From: CAXPZW01 sp049594615
Lineage (GTDB): Bacteria > Bacteroidota > Bacteroidia > Flavobacteriales_D > Sanyastnellaceae
DNA: 64,000 bases
Reading direction: 5' to 3'
Assembly (NCBI GenBank): GCA_049594615.1
Contig: JBMYJR010000009.1
Location: 1-64,000, forward strand
Part shown: positions 34,191 through 43,677 of the stretch, in pieces
How the letters are laid out: the number at the start of each line of letters is the position of its first letter
Position numbering within the stretch: position 1 is the first letter of the stretch
Notes under the pieces: model-generated
What the model saw: the letters and a program-made list of their open reading frames with translations, nothing else
What the model was told of the DNA's origin: nothing
Database searches by the model: none
Made by a program: the position numbers and the translations under genes

Positions 34191-35342
34191 ATGCCGTCCA
34201 AAGCCATGGGTAAAATCCAGATGGTTGACCTGCTTGGCCAGTACAAGCACATCCAGGAAGAAATCGACCAAGCCGTGCTCGAGGTGATTCGCTCGAGCGC
34301 CTACATCGGCGGTCCTGAAGTCAAAGCCTTTCAGTCGGAACTCGAAGAGTACCTGAACGTGAAGCACGTGATCCCGTGCGGCAACGGTACCGATGCCCTG
34401 CAAATCGCCATGATGGCTTTGGGCCTGCAGCCGGGTGACGAGGTGATCGCACCCAACTTCACCTTTGTGGCCACCGTTGAGGTAATTGCCCTGCTCGGAC
34501 TCAAGCCCATCTTGGTGGACGTGGACCCGCGTACCTTCAACATTGATTTGGAATCGGCCCGCAAGGCAGTGACGCCGCGCACCAAGGCGATTGTGCCTGT
34601 GCACCTCTTTGGCCAATGCGCCGACATGGAGCCGCTGTTGGCTTTTGCCAGAGAGCACGACTTGAAAGTGGTGGAGGACAGCGCACAAGCCATCTCTTCG
34701 CAATACACCTTTAGCGATGGCCGCACCATGAAGGCCGGCACCATGGGAGATTTTGGCACCACCTCCTTCTTCCCTTCGAAGAACCTCGGTTGCTACGGCG
34801 ACGGCGGCGCGCTTTACACCAACGACGACAATTTGGCGGCCATGGCCCGCGAGGTGGCCAACCACGGCATGAAGGTGCGTTACTACCATTCTTCGGTAGG
34901 GGTCAACTCGCGCTTGGACTCCATCCAAGCGGCCATCTTGCGCATCAAGCTCCGCCACTTGGACGCCTACTGTGATGCACGCATTGCTGCTGCGGATGCT
35001 TACGATGCTGCCTTTGCAGACACCCCTGCGCTGCTGACCCCACTGCGGGTGGCCAACAGTACGCACACCTTCCACCAATACACCCTCATCACCCGCGGGG
35101 TGGACCGCGATGCGGTACGCCAAGCGCTGATGGACCAAGGCATTCCAGCCATGGTGTACTATCCTGTACCCCTGCACGCTCAAGAAGCCTACCGCTCAGA
35201 CCGCTACGCAGACGCCGACTTCCCGGTGACCATGGCCCTGAGCCACAGCGTGATGTCGCTGCCGATGCACACCGAGCTCACCTCGGACCAACTGGCGCAC
35301 ATCACCGACGCCGTTTTGACCCAACTTCATCAAACCGCATAG
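34191..35342 (+). CDS. DegT/DnrJ/EryC1 sugar aminotransferase (WbpE/WlbC-like)
   Basis: The 383-residue PLP enzyme forms a sugar amine on a nucleotide-linked keto-sugar. PLP Lys197 is in 'FFPSKNLGCYGDGG', and 'PCGNGTDALQIAMMALGL', 'APNFTFVATVEVIALLGLKP' and 'VVEDSAQAISS' are family blocks. Sequence style resembles WbpE/WlbC, which aminate UDP-3-keto-GlcNAcA. Internal ATGs at 34206 and 34221 are alternative starts. It leads a five-gene operon that also holds a WbpD-like acetyltransferase, but no WbpB/WlbA oxidoreductase. Confidence 0.9.
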   Translation: MPSKAMGKIQMVDLLGQYKHIQEEIDQAVLEVIRSSAYIGGPEVKAFQSELEEYLNVKHVIPCGNGTDALQIAMMALGLQPGDEVIAPNFTFVATVEVIALLGLKPILVDVDPRTFNIDLESARKAVTPRTKAIVPVHLFGQCADMEPLLAFAREHDLKVVEDSAQAISSQYTFSDGRTMKAGTMGDFGTTSFFPSKNLGCYGDGGALYTNDDNLAAMAREVANHGMKVRYYHSSVGVNSRLDSIQAAILRIKLRHLDAYCDARIAAADAYDAAFADTPALLTPLRVANSTHTFHQYTLITRGVDRDAVRQALMDQGIPAMVYYPVPLHAQEAYRSDRYADADFPVTMALSHSVMSLPMHTELTSDQLAHITDAVLTQLHQTA

Positions 35343-35345
35343 ATC

Positions 35346-36680
35346 ATGAACATTGCTGTAGTCGGCACCGGATATGTAGGCCTGGTCACAGGAACCTGTT
35401 TTGCTGAAACCGGCAACGACGTCACCTGCGTGGACATCGACAAAGCAAAAGTCGAGCGCATGCGACAGGGCGAAGTGCCCATTTACGAGCCGCACTTGGA
35501 CGTGTTGTTTGAACGCAACATTCGCCAAGAGCGCCTCCGCTTTACCACCAATTTGGCCGAAGCTGTCGAGGACGCGGAAATCATCTTTCTGGCCCTGCCC
35601 ACCCCACCAGGAGAAGACGGCAGCGCCGACCTTTCTTACGTGCTGGGCGTGGCCGATGAGCTGGGCCGCTTGTTGAAGGAATACAAAGTCATCGTGGACA
35701 AGAGCACCGTACCGGTGGGCACCGCCGATAAGGTACACGCTGCCTTGGCCGCCAACGGCTACTCTGCGTTTGACGTGGTGTCCAACCCGGAATTCCTGCG
35801 CGAAGGCTTTGCCGTAGACGACTTCATGAAGCCCGACCGCGTGGTGATTGGCACCAGCAGCGACCGCGCCCGCGGGTTGATGGAGCGCCTGTACAAGCCG
35901 TTCATCCGTCAAGGGAATCCTTTGATCTTCATGGACGAAAAGTCTGCGGAGCTCACCAAGTACGCCGCCAACGCCTTCTTGGCCACCAAGATTACCTTCA
36001 TGAATGAGATCGCAAACTTCTGCGAGCAAGTGGGGGCCGACGTGGACAAGGTGCGCATTGGCATGGGCACCGACACCCGCATTGGCAAACGCTTCCTGTT
36101 CCCAGGCATCGGGTACGGAGGCAGCTGCTTCCCCAAAGACGTGCAAGCCTTGGCCCGCAGTGGCAATGAAGAAGGCTACCCGTTCCAAATCTTGGACGCA
36201 GTGATGCGCGTGAACGAAGCTCAAAAGACCATCCTGTACCCGGCCATCCGTCGCCACTTCAACGGCAACTTGGACGGGGTGAAAATTGCAGTCTGGGGAC
36301 TGGCATTCAAGCCCGACACCGATGACATTCGCGAGGCACCAGCCCTGTATATGATTGAGCGGCTGTTGACCGACGGCGCCCAAGTGGTGGCGTTCGACCC
36401 CGAGGCCATGCCCAACGTGGAAGGCCGACTGGGACATCGCATCAGCTACGCACCCAACATGTACGACTGTCTCGAAGGCGCAGACGCGCTGCTGATCTGT
36501 ACCGAGTGGAGCGTGTTCCGCAACCCCGACTTGGACAAGGTGGGCGATCTGCTGAACAACAAAGTGGTCTTCGACGGCCGCAACCTCTACGAAGTGGAGC
36601 AGATGGCCGAACTCGGCTTTACCTACAAAAGCATTGGCCGCGCCGAAGCCAACCCATCCGTTAACGCCCCGAATACATGA
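35346..36680 (+). CDS. ugd: UDP-glucose 6-dehydrogenase
   Basis: Ugd oxidises UDP-glucose to UDP-glucuronate with two NAD+. The 444 residues begin with the Rossmann motif 'AVVGTGYVGLVTGTCFAETG' region; the catalytic Cys261 is in 'GIGYGGSCFPKDVQAL', and 'SNPEFLREGFAVDDFMKPDR' and 'WGLAFKPDTDDIREAP' are diagnostic. Its stop overlaps the start of the UDP-xylose synthase, which uses its product. Confidence 0.93.
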   Translation: MNIAVVGTGYVGLVTGTCFAETGNDVTCVDIDKAKVERMRQGEVPIYEPHLDVLFERNIRQERLRFTTNLAEAVEDAEIIFLALPTPPGEDGSADLSYVLGVADELGRLLKEYKVIVDKSTVPVGTADKVHAALAANGYSAFDVVSNPEFLREGFAVDDFMKPDRVVIGTSSDRARGLMERLYKPFIRQGNPLIFMDEKSAELTKYAANAFLATKITFMNEIANFCEQVGADVDKVRIGMGTDTRIGKRFLFPGIGYGGSCFPKDVQALARSGNEEGYPFQILDAVMRVNEAQKTILYPAIRRHFNGNLDGVKIAVWGLAFKPDTDDIREAPALYMIERLLTDGAQVVAFDPEAMPNVEGRLGHRISYAPNMYDCLEGADALLICTEWSVFRNPDLDKVGDLLNNKVVFDGRNLYEVEQMAELGFTYKSIGRAEANPSVNAPNT

Positions 36681-37666
36681 AGCCCCGTGTGCTGATTACC
36701 GGCGCCGCCGGCTTTTTGGGCTCACACCTGTGCGACCGTTTCATTGCGGAAGGCATGGAGGTGTTGGCCATGGACAACCTCATCACCGGTGATTTGCGTA
36801 ACATCGAACACTTGTTCGGCCGCGACGATTTCACCTTCTACAACCACGACGTGTCCAACTTCGTGCATGTCAGCGGTAAGCTGGATTACATCCTACACTT
36901 TGCCTCACCGGCCAGTCCCATTGACTACTTGAAGATTCCGATCCAGACCTTGAAAGTGGGCTCGCTCGGTATCCACAACCTGCTGGGTTTGGCCAAGGAC
37001 AAAAACGCCCGCATTCTGATTGCCTCTACCTCTGAGGTGTACGGTGATCCCACAGTACACCCGCAACACGAGGAGTATTGGGGCAACGTGAACCCGGTAG
37101 GCCCCCGCGGGGTGTACGACGAAGCCAAGCGCTTCCAGGAGGCCATGACCATGGCCTACCACACCTACCACGGTGTAGAGACCCGCATTGTGCGCATCTT
37201 CAACACGTATGGCCCCCGCATGCGTCTGAACGACGGCCGCGTATTGCCCGCCTTCATCGGTCAGGCCCTGCGCGGCGAAGACCTCACGGTATTCGGCGAC
37301 GGTTCACAAACCCGTTCGTTCTGTTTTGTGGACGACTTGATGGAAGGCATCTTCCGCCTGTTGATGAGCGACTGCTCGGACCCTGTGAACATCGGCAACC
37401 CCGACGAGATCTCCATCCGCGACTTTGCGGAAGAAATCGTCAAACTCACCGGCACCGATCAAAAAGTCATCTACAAAGACCTGCCTGTGGACGATCCCAA
37501 GCAACGTCAACCAGACATCGCCAAAGCCAAGGCCCTGCTCGGCTGGGAGCCCAAGGTGACCCGCGCCGAGGGATTGAAGATCACTTACGAGTACTTCAAG
37601 TCATTGCCTGAAGAAGAGCTCTACAAGAAGGACCACAAGACCTTCGACAAGTACGTCAAAGCCTGA
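36677..37666 (+). CDS. UDP-glucuronate decarboxylase (UDP-xylose synthase)
   Basis: This 329-residue short-chain dehydrogenase converts UDP-glucuronate to UDP-xylose. Motifs: 'LITGAAGFLGSHLCDRF' (NAD binding), 'LHFASPASPIDYL', 'IASTSEVYGDPTVHPQ', catalytic Tyr147/Lys151 in 'GVYDEAKRFQEA', and 'RIFNTYGPRMRLNDGRV'. The 'ASPASP' and 'YGDP.VHPQ' blocks favour UXS over other epimerases. Direct coupling to ugd (ATGA overlap) supports the reading. Confidence 0.92.
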   Translation: MKPRVLITGAAGFLGSHLCDRFIAEGMEVLAMDNLITGDLRNIEHLFGRDDFTFYNHDVSNFVHVSGKLDYILHFASPASPIDYLKIPIQTLKVGSLGIHNLLGLAKDKNARILIASTSEVYGDPTVHPQHEEYWGNVNPVGPRGVYDEAKRFQEAMTMAYHTYHGVETRIVRIFNTYGPRMRLNDGRVLPAFIGQALRGEDLTVFGDGSQTRSFCFVDDLMEGIFRLLMSDCSDPVNIGNPDEISIRDFAEEIVKLTGTDQKVIYKDLPVDDPKQRQPDIAKAKALLGWEPKVTRAEGLKITYEYFKSLPEEELYKKDHKTFDKYVKA

Positions 37667-38238
37667 TGGAATACTTCGCACACGAAACCGCCGTTGTGGA
37701 CGATGGCTGCACCATTGGCGCAGGCACCAAGATTTGGCACTTCTCTCACCTGATGCCCGGGTGCGAGCTGGGTGAAGGCTGCAACATTGGGCAGAACGTG
37801 GTGATCTCTCCAGAGGTCAAGCTCGGCCGCAATGTAAAGGTGCAGAACAACGTCAGCATTTACACCGGTGTAGAATGTGAAGACGATGTGTTCTTGGGCC
37901 CCTCATGCGTGTTTACCAACGTTACCAACCCTCGCAGCGCGGTCAACCGCCGCGGTCAATACGCCCGAACCCTGGTGAAGGAAGGCGCCTCGATTGGGGC
38001 CAACGCCACCATCGTGTGCGGTCACGACATCGGCCGCTACGCTTTCATTGGCGCCGGCGCTGTGGTGACCAAAACTGTTCCTGACTTTGCCCTGGTGGTG
38101 GGCAATCCGGCCAAGCAAATGGGCTGGATGAGCACCCACGGGCACCGCCTGGAATTCAACGATGAAGGATTTGCCAGATGCCTAGAATCTGGAGAATCCT
38201 ACAGGCTACAAGAGGGCACCGTTTCTAAAATCGACTAA
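37666..38238 (+). CDS. Sugar N-acetyltransferase (WbpD/WlbB-like)
   Basis: The 190-residue protein is a left-handed beta-helix acyltransferase, seen from hexapeptide-like repeats such as 'VVDDGCTIGAGTKIWHFSHL', 'EGCNIGQNVVISPEVKLG' and 'GASIGANATIVCG'. 'GRYAFIGAGAVVTKTVPDFALVVGNPAKQMGWMS' closely follows the WbpD/WlbB type, which acetylates the 3-amino group of UDP-GlcNAc3NA. The start shares one base with the previous stop (TGATG). Confidence 0.9.
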   Translation: MEYFAHETAVVDDGCTIGAGTKIWHFSHLMPGCELGEGCNIGQNVVISPEVKLGRNVKVQNNVSIYTGVECEDDVFLGPSCVFTNVTNPRSAVNRRGQYARTLVKEGASIGANATIVCGHDIGRYAFIGAGAVVTKTVPDFALVVGNPAKQMGWMSTHGHRLEFNDEGFARCLESGESYRLQEGTVSKID

Positions 38239-38262
38239 GTTCGCCCATCCTATTTAAGCGAT

Positions 38263-39564
38263 ATGATCTACGATCGACTCAAAGCCAAGGAAGACAAGCT
38301 CGCCGTTATCGGCTTGGGCTACGTGGGTCTTCCCATTGCGTTGGAATTTGCCCGCGACATCCGCGTGGTGGGTTTCGACATCAATCAAGAACGTGTGGAC
38401 ATGATGCGCCGAGGCGAAGATCCCTCGCAAGAGCTGGATCCAAGCGCCTTTAACGGCACTGACATCCACTTCACCGCCAACATCGAAGACCTGCGCGATT
38501 GCAGCTTCTATATTGTGGCCGTACCGACCCCTATCAACGCCAGCAACCAGCCCGATTTAGGTCCTGTACTGGCTGCCTCGCGCACTGTGGGCAAGGTCCT
38601 CAGCAAAGGCGACTACGTGGTTTATGAGTCAACCGTATACCCCGGTTGTACCGAGGAGGATTGCATCCCCGTGCTGGAAGAAATCAGCGGCCTGAAGTTC
38701 ATCGAAGATTTCAAGGTGGGTTACTCCCCTGAGCGCATCAACCCGGGCGATAAAAAGCACACCGTACGTACCATCACCAAGGTGGCCTCCGGTTGTGATG
38801 CAGAGTCTCTTGAGCAAATCGCCAGAACCTATGAAATTGTTGTGGATGCCGGTGTATACCGAGCTGCCAACATAAAAACCGCCGAAGCTTCGAAGATCAT
38901 CGAGAACACCCAGCGCGATGTCAATATTGCCCTGATCAACGAGCTTTCCATCATCTGCAACCGCATTGGCGTAAACACCTACGACGTACTGGAATCGGCG
39001 CGCACCAAATGGAACTTCTTGCCCTTTACTCCTGGGTTGGTAGGTGGCCACTGCATTGGCGTGGATCCTTACTACCTCACCTGGAAGGCCAAAAAACTCG
39101 GATACCATGCCAAAGTGATCAACTCAGGCCGTTACGTGAACGACTCGATGGGCTTTTACGTGGGCAAGCAGTGCGTGAAGAAAATGCTGGAGCAAGGCAA
39201 GAACGTGCTCGAAGCCAAGGTCCTCGTAATGGGCGCGACCTTCAAGGAAGACGTATCCGACATCCGCAACTCCAAAGTGGTGGATGTGATACGCGAGTTG
39301 GATTCCTTCTCGGTACAGGTGGACATTGTTGATCCACATGCCGAGGCCGCCGAGTTCGCCCATGAATACTCGTTTGACCTGGCCCCTGGCCCCGCTGAAG
39401 GCACCTACGATGCAATCATTGTAGCGGTCAACCACAAAGAATACCTCGACCTGGACGAGGCCTACTTCAAGTCACTCATGGCAGATCCCGACAAGGGTGT
39501 GGTGATGGATTTGAAAGGCATCTACGCAGGTCGCATCAACGATATGGAATACTGGAGCCTCTAA
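38263..39564 (+). CDS. UDP-N-acetylhexosamine 6-dehydrogenase (WbpO/TviB/WbpA-like)
   Basis: The 433 residues have the UDP-sugar dehydrogenase layout: 'LAVIGLGYVGLPIALEFA', 'YESTVYPGCTEEDCIPVLE', 'VGYSPERINPGDKKH', catalytic Cys264 in 'GLVGGHCIGVDPYYLTWKA', and 'VMGATFKEDVSDIRNSK'. This is the branch acting on UDP-GlcNAc or UDP-GalNAc and not on UDP-Glc, so it is distinct from ugd three genes upstream. It could supply the uronic acid substrate of the WbpE/WbpD-like enzymes. A terminator follows. Confidence 0.92.
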   Translation: MIYDRLKAKEDKLAVIGLGYVGLPIALEFARDIRVVGFDINQERVDMMRRGEDPSQELDPSAFNGTDIHFTANIEDLRDCSFYIVAVPTPINASNQPDLGPVLAASRTVGKVLSKGDYVVYESTVYPGCTEEDCIPVLEEISGLKFIEDFKVGYSPERINPGDKKHTVRTITKVASGCDAESLEQIARTYEIVVDAGVYRAANIKTAEASKIIENTQRDVNIALINELSIICNRIGVNTYDVLESARTKWNFLPFTPGLVGGHCIGVDPYYLTWKAKKLGYHAKVINSGRYVNDSMGFYVGKQCVKKMLEQGKNVLEAKVLVMGATFKEDVSDIRNSKVVDVIRELDSFSVQVDIVDPHAEAAEFAHEYSFDLAPGPAEGTYDAIIVAVNHKEYLDLDEAYFKSLMADPDKGVVMDLKGIYAGRINDMEYWSL

Positions 39565-39586
39565 CGAGCGCTCGCAACGAAGCAAG

Positions 39587-39616
39587 AAAAGCCACTCCAT
39601 TTGGGGTGGCTTTTTT
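39587..39616 (+). terminator. Terminator of the nucleotide-sugar operon
   Basis: GCCACTCCA pairs with TGGGGTGGC and is followed by six Ts. Confidence 0.9.
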
Positions 39617-39827
39617 GTTATCGATCAAAGACAGGAATACATCCATATGCCCTGAGCTACCAACTGCAAATCGGCGCATATAGGGCTTGGCACGTGGCCA
39701 CTGCGCCCTGCAATTGTGAGGCATCGAAGCTGGGGGCTGGTACGTCGGGAGATGTTCCGGTAAGTGGTGGAGACGGGACAGAGGCTACGAAGGGCCCTCG
39801 GGTGGGGTCCCGCAGCAGGACGGAAGG

Positions 39828-42503
39828 TTACTCCCGCAGCAACGTCACATCTTGGCTGCGCGTCACCTCCTCGCCCGTACACAGGTTGGTGAAAATCACC
39901 ACAGCATAGTACACCCCGGCTGGCGAATCGTTCCCGCCGGTAGTGCCGTCCCAACCCATCGAAGCCGAGCTGCTCTCAAACACCAGGTTGCCCCAGCGGT
40001 TGAATACTTGGAGCTCCATGTTGGTTTCCTCACGTAGGCCAAGCAGGTACTCGTCGTTGTATAGGTCGCCGTCGGGGGTGAATACGTTCGGGAAGATGGG
40101 GTCGAGTTCCTCCGGGGAAATCACCTGCACATCAAAGTCATGGGTGGTCGGGCAATCGCCGTTGACCGCCGTTACGCTGTAGTTGCCCGGGGTGTCGATC
40201 GTGATGGCGTAGTCGTCCTCACCGGTGCTCCAATCAATGGACTCAGCGGCAGCGGGATTGACCTCGATGGCTACGAACCCATCGCATGAGAAGTAAATGT
40301 CCTGCAGGCCCAATGCGGGCGAGAAGCCCATGACCACATCGATCTCTTCTGAAGTGTCGCATTCACCGTTGGCTGCTGTCACGGCATAAGTGTCTGAACC
40401 GGATACAGTGATGTCGGCTGTGGTTTGGCCCGAACTCCAACTCACGCTGGTGGCATTGGTGGTGATGTCCAGCAACACTGAGGCTTGGTCGCACACGTTG
40501 ATGTCATCTGGAACAGTCAGGGTTGGGGTGTCTTGGAAGAAGACCTGCATGGCGTAGGTCTGCACGCAATCCTCGTTGCTCACTTGCAGGGTCACGTTTT
40601 CTTGGCCCGAAGCTGTGTAGGTGCTGCCGGCCTCCACGTTGTTCCACACGTATTGGTCAAAGCCGACGCCCGCGTCGAGCGTCAGGCTGGCCACGTCGCA
40701 AGCGGTGGTGTCGGCCGGCCAATCGATTTCGGGCATTTGTACGGCCGAGACGAACATGGATTCCTCCACGGCGCAGTCGGCATTGTACACCGTAATGGTG
40801 AGGGCGCCGGGCTCATCAATCGTGACCGTCAGTGATTCGGTTTCGCCGGTGCTCCACTCGAAGGATTCCGCGTTGACCGTGGCGGTGATGTCGATGCTTT
40901 CGCCTTCGCAGAATCCTGCGCTTGCAGGAAGATCAGCGGTGGGGGCTTCGGTAAAGTCCACTGCGATTTCGTCGGCGAGTTCACACGAAGATACCGTTCC
41001 GCTCAGGGTAATGGTCCCGGGGTCGTTGACGTAGATGGACTGGGTGTCTTCGCCGGTGCTCCATTCGATGTTCTCCAAACCTTCGGGGGCTTCAATGAGC
41101 ACCTCCTCACCTTCGCAACCGGTGATGGTTTCGGGCAAGAGGTCCGAGTCGGGGTCGTAGATGGTGATGGTTTCCTCTACCGTTTCTGTGCAGTCTGGGA
41201 GGTAAACGGTGAGGCTGATTTCGTAAGTGCCCGCCTCGTCGGCCGGGAACTCATACAAGCCCGGGTTGGTGAGGTCTTCGGGGTCGAGCGGTTCGCCGTT
41301 GACTTCCCAATCAATGTTGAGGTCGCCGGCGTCGATCACCGAGAACACTTCCACAGATGCGGTTTCGCCCACGCAGTTGCCCGATACGTTGACCGAGAAG
41401 GCCGAGAACAGGTTGGACTGGATGTGGTCGCTAAGCCCAAGGCCCGATGTTTGGCCAAGGTCGAACTCGGTAATGGTGGGGTCGTCGGAGTCCGGGTCTT
41501 CGATCACCAACAGGTCGTAGTCCCAGGAGTAGTTTGCTGCGATGTAGAGCTTGCCATCCGGGCCGAGTTCCACTTGACCCAAGCTGCTGTAACCATTGAT
41601 GAAGGACTTTTCGCCCGTTTCAAAATCGTAGACCATCAAAGCGTTGGGGATGGGTGTAAGATCGTTCAAGTTCCAGCAGGAGAACCAATTGGTGATGTAC
41701 GCCTTGTTGCCGGTCAACGAGAAGTCAATGCCGTACGAACCTGAGATGAAGTCAAACGGGCCACAGCCCCAGGTTTCGGTGAGCTCTACAGGATTGGTGA
41801 TGGTGTTGTCGGCAATGCTGTAGTCGGCCAAGAAGGTCTTGTCGCTGTAAGCAAAGGCTTGACCGATGCGTCCATTGTGGTAGTCCAATTCACCGCGCCC
41901 ATCGTACTCCCCGCCCGAATCAAAGGCATACAGCAGCACCTGCTCGCCAAAGCCTTCTTCGGTGATTTCAAACGACACAAAGCCCTCGTAGCACTCGTTT
42001 GCCAGCAGGCGGTAGTCGTCAGAACAGGGGATGTTGACCACTTCCAACCCTTCAGAATAGCTGCCTTCAATGAGCAATTCGTTCGTGATTTCGATGCCTC
42101 CAAGCCCGTCGTTCAGAGACATGTCCACGATGGAATAATAGAGGCTGCTGCAGGTTTCTGCGTTGTAAATCACGTAATACTTAAGCGGCTCACCGGGCAT
42201 GGGACATATGTTCATTTCCGCCGAAGATGAGTTGGCGAACATCACATTACTGCCTGGCATGATGTCAAAGTTCGAGTCGTAGACCCCGTCGGAGTTGACC
42301 CAAAACAGGATGCTTCCGTTTTGGTCTTCGGCGTGAGCCACCGATTCAAAGCTGTAGATGTTGGATGTAATCAGACTTGGTGGATTCGATGCGAAATCCA
42401 TTTGCACCGTGTTGTCTGCGGTGACCATCAGGTTGGTGATGGATTGGGCAGAAAGTACGCCACAGAAGGCCGTGAGGAACAAAGAAAGCAGCAGACGATT
42501 CAT
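39828..42503 (-). CDS. Large secreted protein with gliding-motility-type C-terminal domain
   Basis: ATG at 42503 gives 891 residues with a signal peptide (MNRLLLSLFLTAFCGVLSAQ). The N-terminal ~380 residues look like a beta-propeller-type region ('SLGQVELGPDGKLYIAANYS', 'NKAYITNWFSCWN'). Several PKD/Ig-like modules follow, with the repeated phrase '(I/V)xWSTGED/GET' and 'C' pairs (about 410-790). The last ~95 residues ('DPIFPNVFTPDGDLYNDEYL', 'MELQVFNRWGNLVFESS', 'GWDGTTGGNDSPAGVYYAVV') are the type B T9SS domain named after gliding motility proteins. It is probably secreted or surface attached; the role is unknown. Confidence 0.85.
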   Translation of the reverse strand: MNRLLLSLFLTAFCGVLSAQSITNLMVTADNTVQMDFASNPPSLITSNIYSFESVAHAEDQNGSILFWVNSDGVYDSNFDIMPGSNVMFANSSSAEMNICPMPGEPLKYYVIYNAETCSSLYYSIVDMSLNDGLGGIEITNELLIEGSYSEGLEVVNIPCSDDYRLLANECYEGFVSFEITEEGFGEQVLLYAFDSGGEYDGRGELDYHNGRIGQAFAYSDKTFLADYSIADNTITNPVELTETWGCGPFDFISGSYGIDFSLTGNKAYITNWFSCWNLNDLTPIPNALMVYDFETGEKSFINGYSSLGQVELGPDGKLYIAANYSWDYDLLVIEDPDSDDPTITEFDLGQTSGLGLSDHIQSNLFSAFSVNVSGNCVGETASVEVFSVIDAGDLNIDWEVNGEPLDPEDLTNPGLYEFPADEAGTYEISLTVYLPDCTETVEETITIYDPDSDLLPETITGCEGEEVLIEAPEGLENIEWSTGEDTQSIYVNDPGTITLSGTVSSCELADEIAVDFTEAPTADLPASAGFCEGESIDITATVNAESFEWSTGETESLTVTIDEPGALTITVYNADCAVEESMFVSAVQMPEIDWPADTTACDVASLTLDAGVGFDQYVWNNVEAGSTYTASGQENVTLQVSNEDCVQTYAMQVFFQDTPTLTVPDDINVCDQASVLLDITTNATSVSWSSGQTTADITVSGSDTYAVTAANGECDTSEEIDVVMGFSPALGLQDIYFSCDGFVAIEVNPAAAESIDWSTGEDDYAITIDTPGNYSVTAVNGDCPTTHDFDVQVISPEELDPIFPNVFTPDGDLYNDEYLLGLREETNMELQVFNRWGNLVFESSSASMGWDGTTGGNDSPAGVYYAVVIFTNLCTGEEVTRSQDVTLLRE

Positions 42504-42600
42504 GGCAGGTGGTGTTAAGCAATATTCAAAATAGCGAATCTGTCGGCACGTTGAACGGCAGCAGCTCTCGGATTGCATGTTAAAGGTGGACGGTGTTTGA

Positions 42601-42608
42601 TACCTTCG
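42601..42608 (+). promoter_or_regulatory. Candidate -7 box of rfbB
   Basis: TACCTTCG ends four bases before the rfbB ATG, implying a leaderless or nearly leaderless mRNA. A TTG lies 25 bases upstream of it. Confidence 0.45.
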
Positions 42609-42612
42609 CCCC

Positions 42613-43653
42613 ATGGCAACCATTCTCATGACCGGAGGCGCCGGATTCATCGGCTCCCATGCCGTTCGCCATTGGGTGACGCGGTTTCCCGAGCACCACA
42701 TCGTCAACCTTGATGCGTTGACCTACGCCGGCAACCTCGCCAATTTGGACGACCTGCGCGGTGTGGCCAACTACACCTTTGTCAAAGGAGATATCTGCGA
42801 CCGCGAATTCGTTGCCTCGCTGTTTGAAACACATCAGGTGCAACATGTGATTCACATGGCCGCCGAAAGCCATGTTGACCGAAGCATCCAAGGACCCTTG
42901 GCCTTTGTACGTACCAACATCGAAGGCACCCTCAATCTACTCGAAGCTGCTCGTGGTCGCGGCAAGGACTTTGGCCGATTTTACCACATCTCCACCGACG
43001 AGGTGTACGGCTCGCTCGGCCCCGAAGGTGCCTTTACCGAGTCCACCGCTTACGACCCACGTAGCCCCTACTCGGCGTCCAAAGCTTCCTCGGATCACCT
43101 GGTACGTGCGTTCTTCCACACCTTTGGATTGGATGTGGTGATCTCCAACTGCTCCAACAATTACGGCCCGTATCAATTCCCCGAGAAGCTGATTCCGCTG
43201 ATGATCCGTAACATGCAATTGGGCCAACCGCTTCCGGTCTACGGCAAAGGCGACAACATCCGCGATTGGATCTGGGTGGGCGACCACGTGACCGCCATGG
43301 AACACGTGTTCGAAAAGGGACAATCCGGGGAAACCTACAACCTCGGCGGGCAGCAAGAATGCACCAACTTGGATCTGGTCCACCGTCTTTGCGACATTGT
43401 GGATGATGCCCTTAGTCGCCCCCAAGGCACTTCACGTGCGCTGATCACCTTTGTAACCGACCGTCCGGGCCACGACAAGCGCTACGCCATAGACCCCACC
43501 AAAGCCCGCGAAGAACTCGGTTGGGAAGCCACAGTGAAGCTCGAACAGGGCCTGCGCCAAACGGTCCAGTGGTACCTCCAAAACGAGCAGTGGCTGGAAT
43601 CGGTCACCAGTGGCGCCTACCGCGACTACTACGCCCAACAGTACGGCGGTTAA
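42613..43653 (+). CDS. rfbB: dTDP-glucose 4,6-dehydratase
   Basis: RfbB forms dTDP-4-keto-6-deoxyglucose, a precursor of rhamnose and amino-deoxy sugars of O-antigens. The 346 residues show 'MTGGAGFIGSHAVRHWV', 'HMAAESHVDRSI', 'ISTDEVYGSLG', catalytic Tyr/Lys in 'PYSASKASSDHLVRAF', and 'CSNNYGPYQFPEKLIPLMI'. The rest of the rhamnose set (rfbA, C, D) is not in the window. The next gene follows after 24 bases. Confidence 0.93.
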   Translation: MATILMTGGAGFIGSHAVRHWVTRFPEHHIVNLDALTYAGNLANLDDLRGVANYTFVKGDICDREFVASLFETHQVQHVIHMAAESHVDRSIQGPLAFVRTNIEGTLNLLEAARGRGKDFGRFYHISTDEVYGSLGPEGAFTESTAYDPRSPYSASKASSDHLVRAFFHTFGLDVVISNCSNNYGPYQFPEKLIPLMIRNMQLGQPLPVYGKGDNIRDWIWVGDHVTAMEHVFEKGQSGETYNLGGQQECTNLDLVHRLCDIVDDALSRPQGTSRALITFVTDRPGHDKRYAIDPTKAREELGWEATVKLEQGLRQTVQWYLQNEQWLESVTSGAYRDYYAQQYGG

Positions 43654-43664
43654 TCCCGCGGCCT

Positions 43665-43672
43665 TACCTTCG
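43665..43672 (+). promoter_or_regulatory. Candidate -7 box of the CpsB-like gene
   Basis: TACCTTCG ends five bases before the GTG start, the same arrangement as in front of rfbB. Confidence 0.4.
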
Positions 43673-43677
43673 CTGTT

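Noticed and set aside
39617..39827. GC-rich stretch after the nucleotide-sugar operon, considered as RNase P, SRP or 6S RNA
   Set aside because: None of the conserved cores of these RNAs is present on either strand; only a local hairpin near 39797-39812 is seen.
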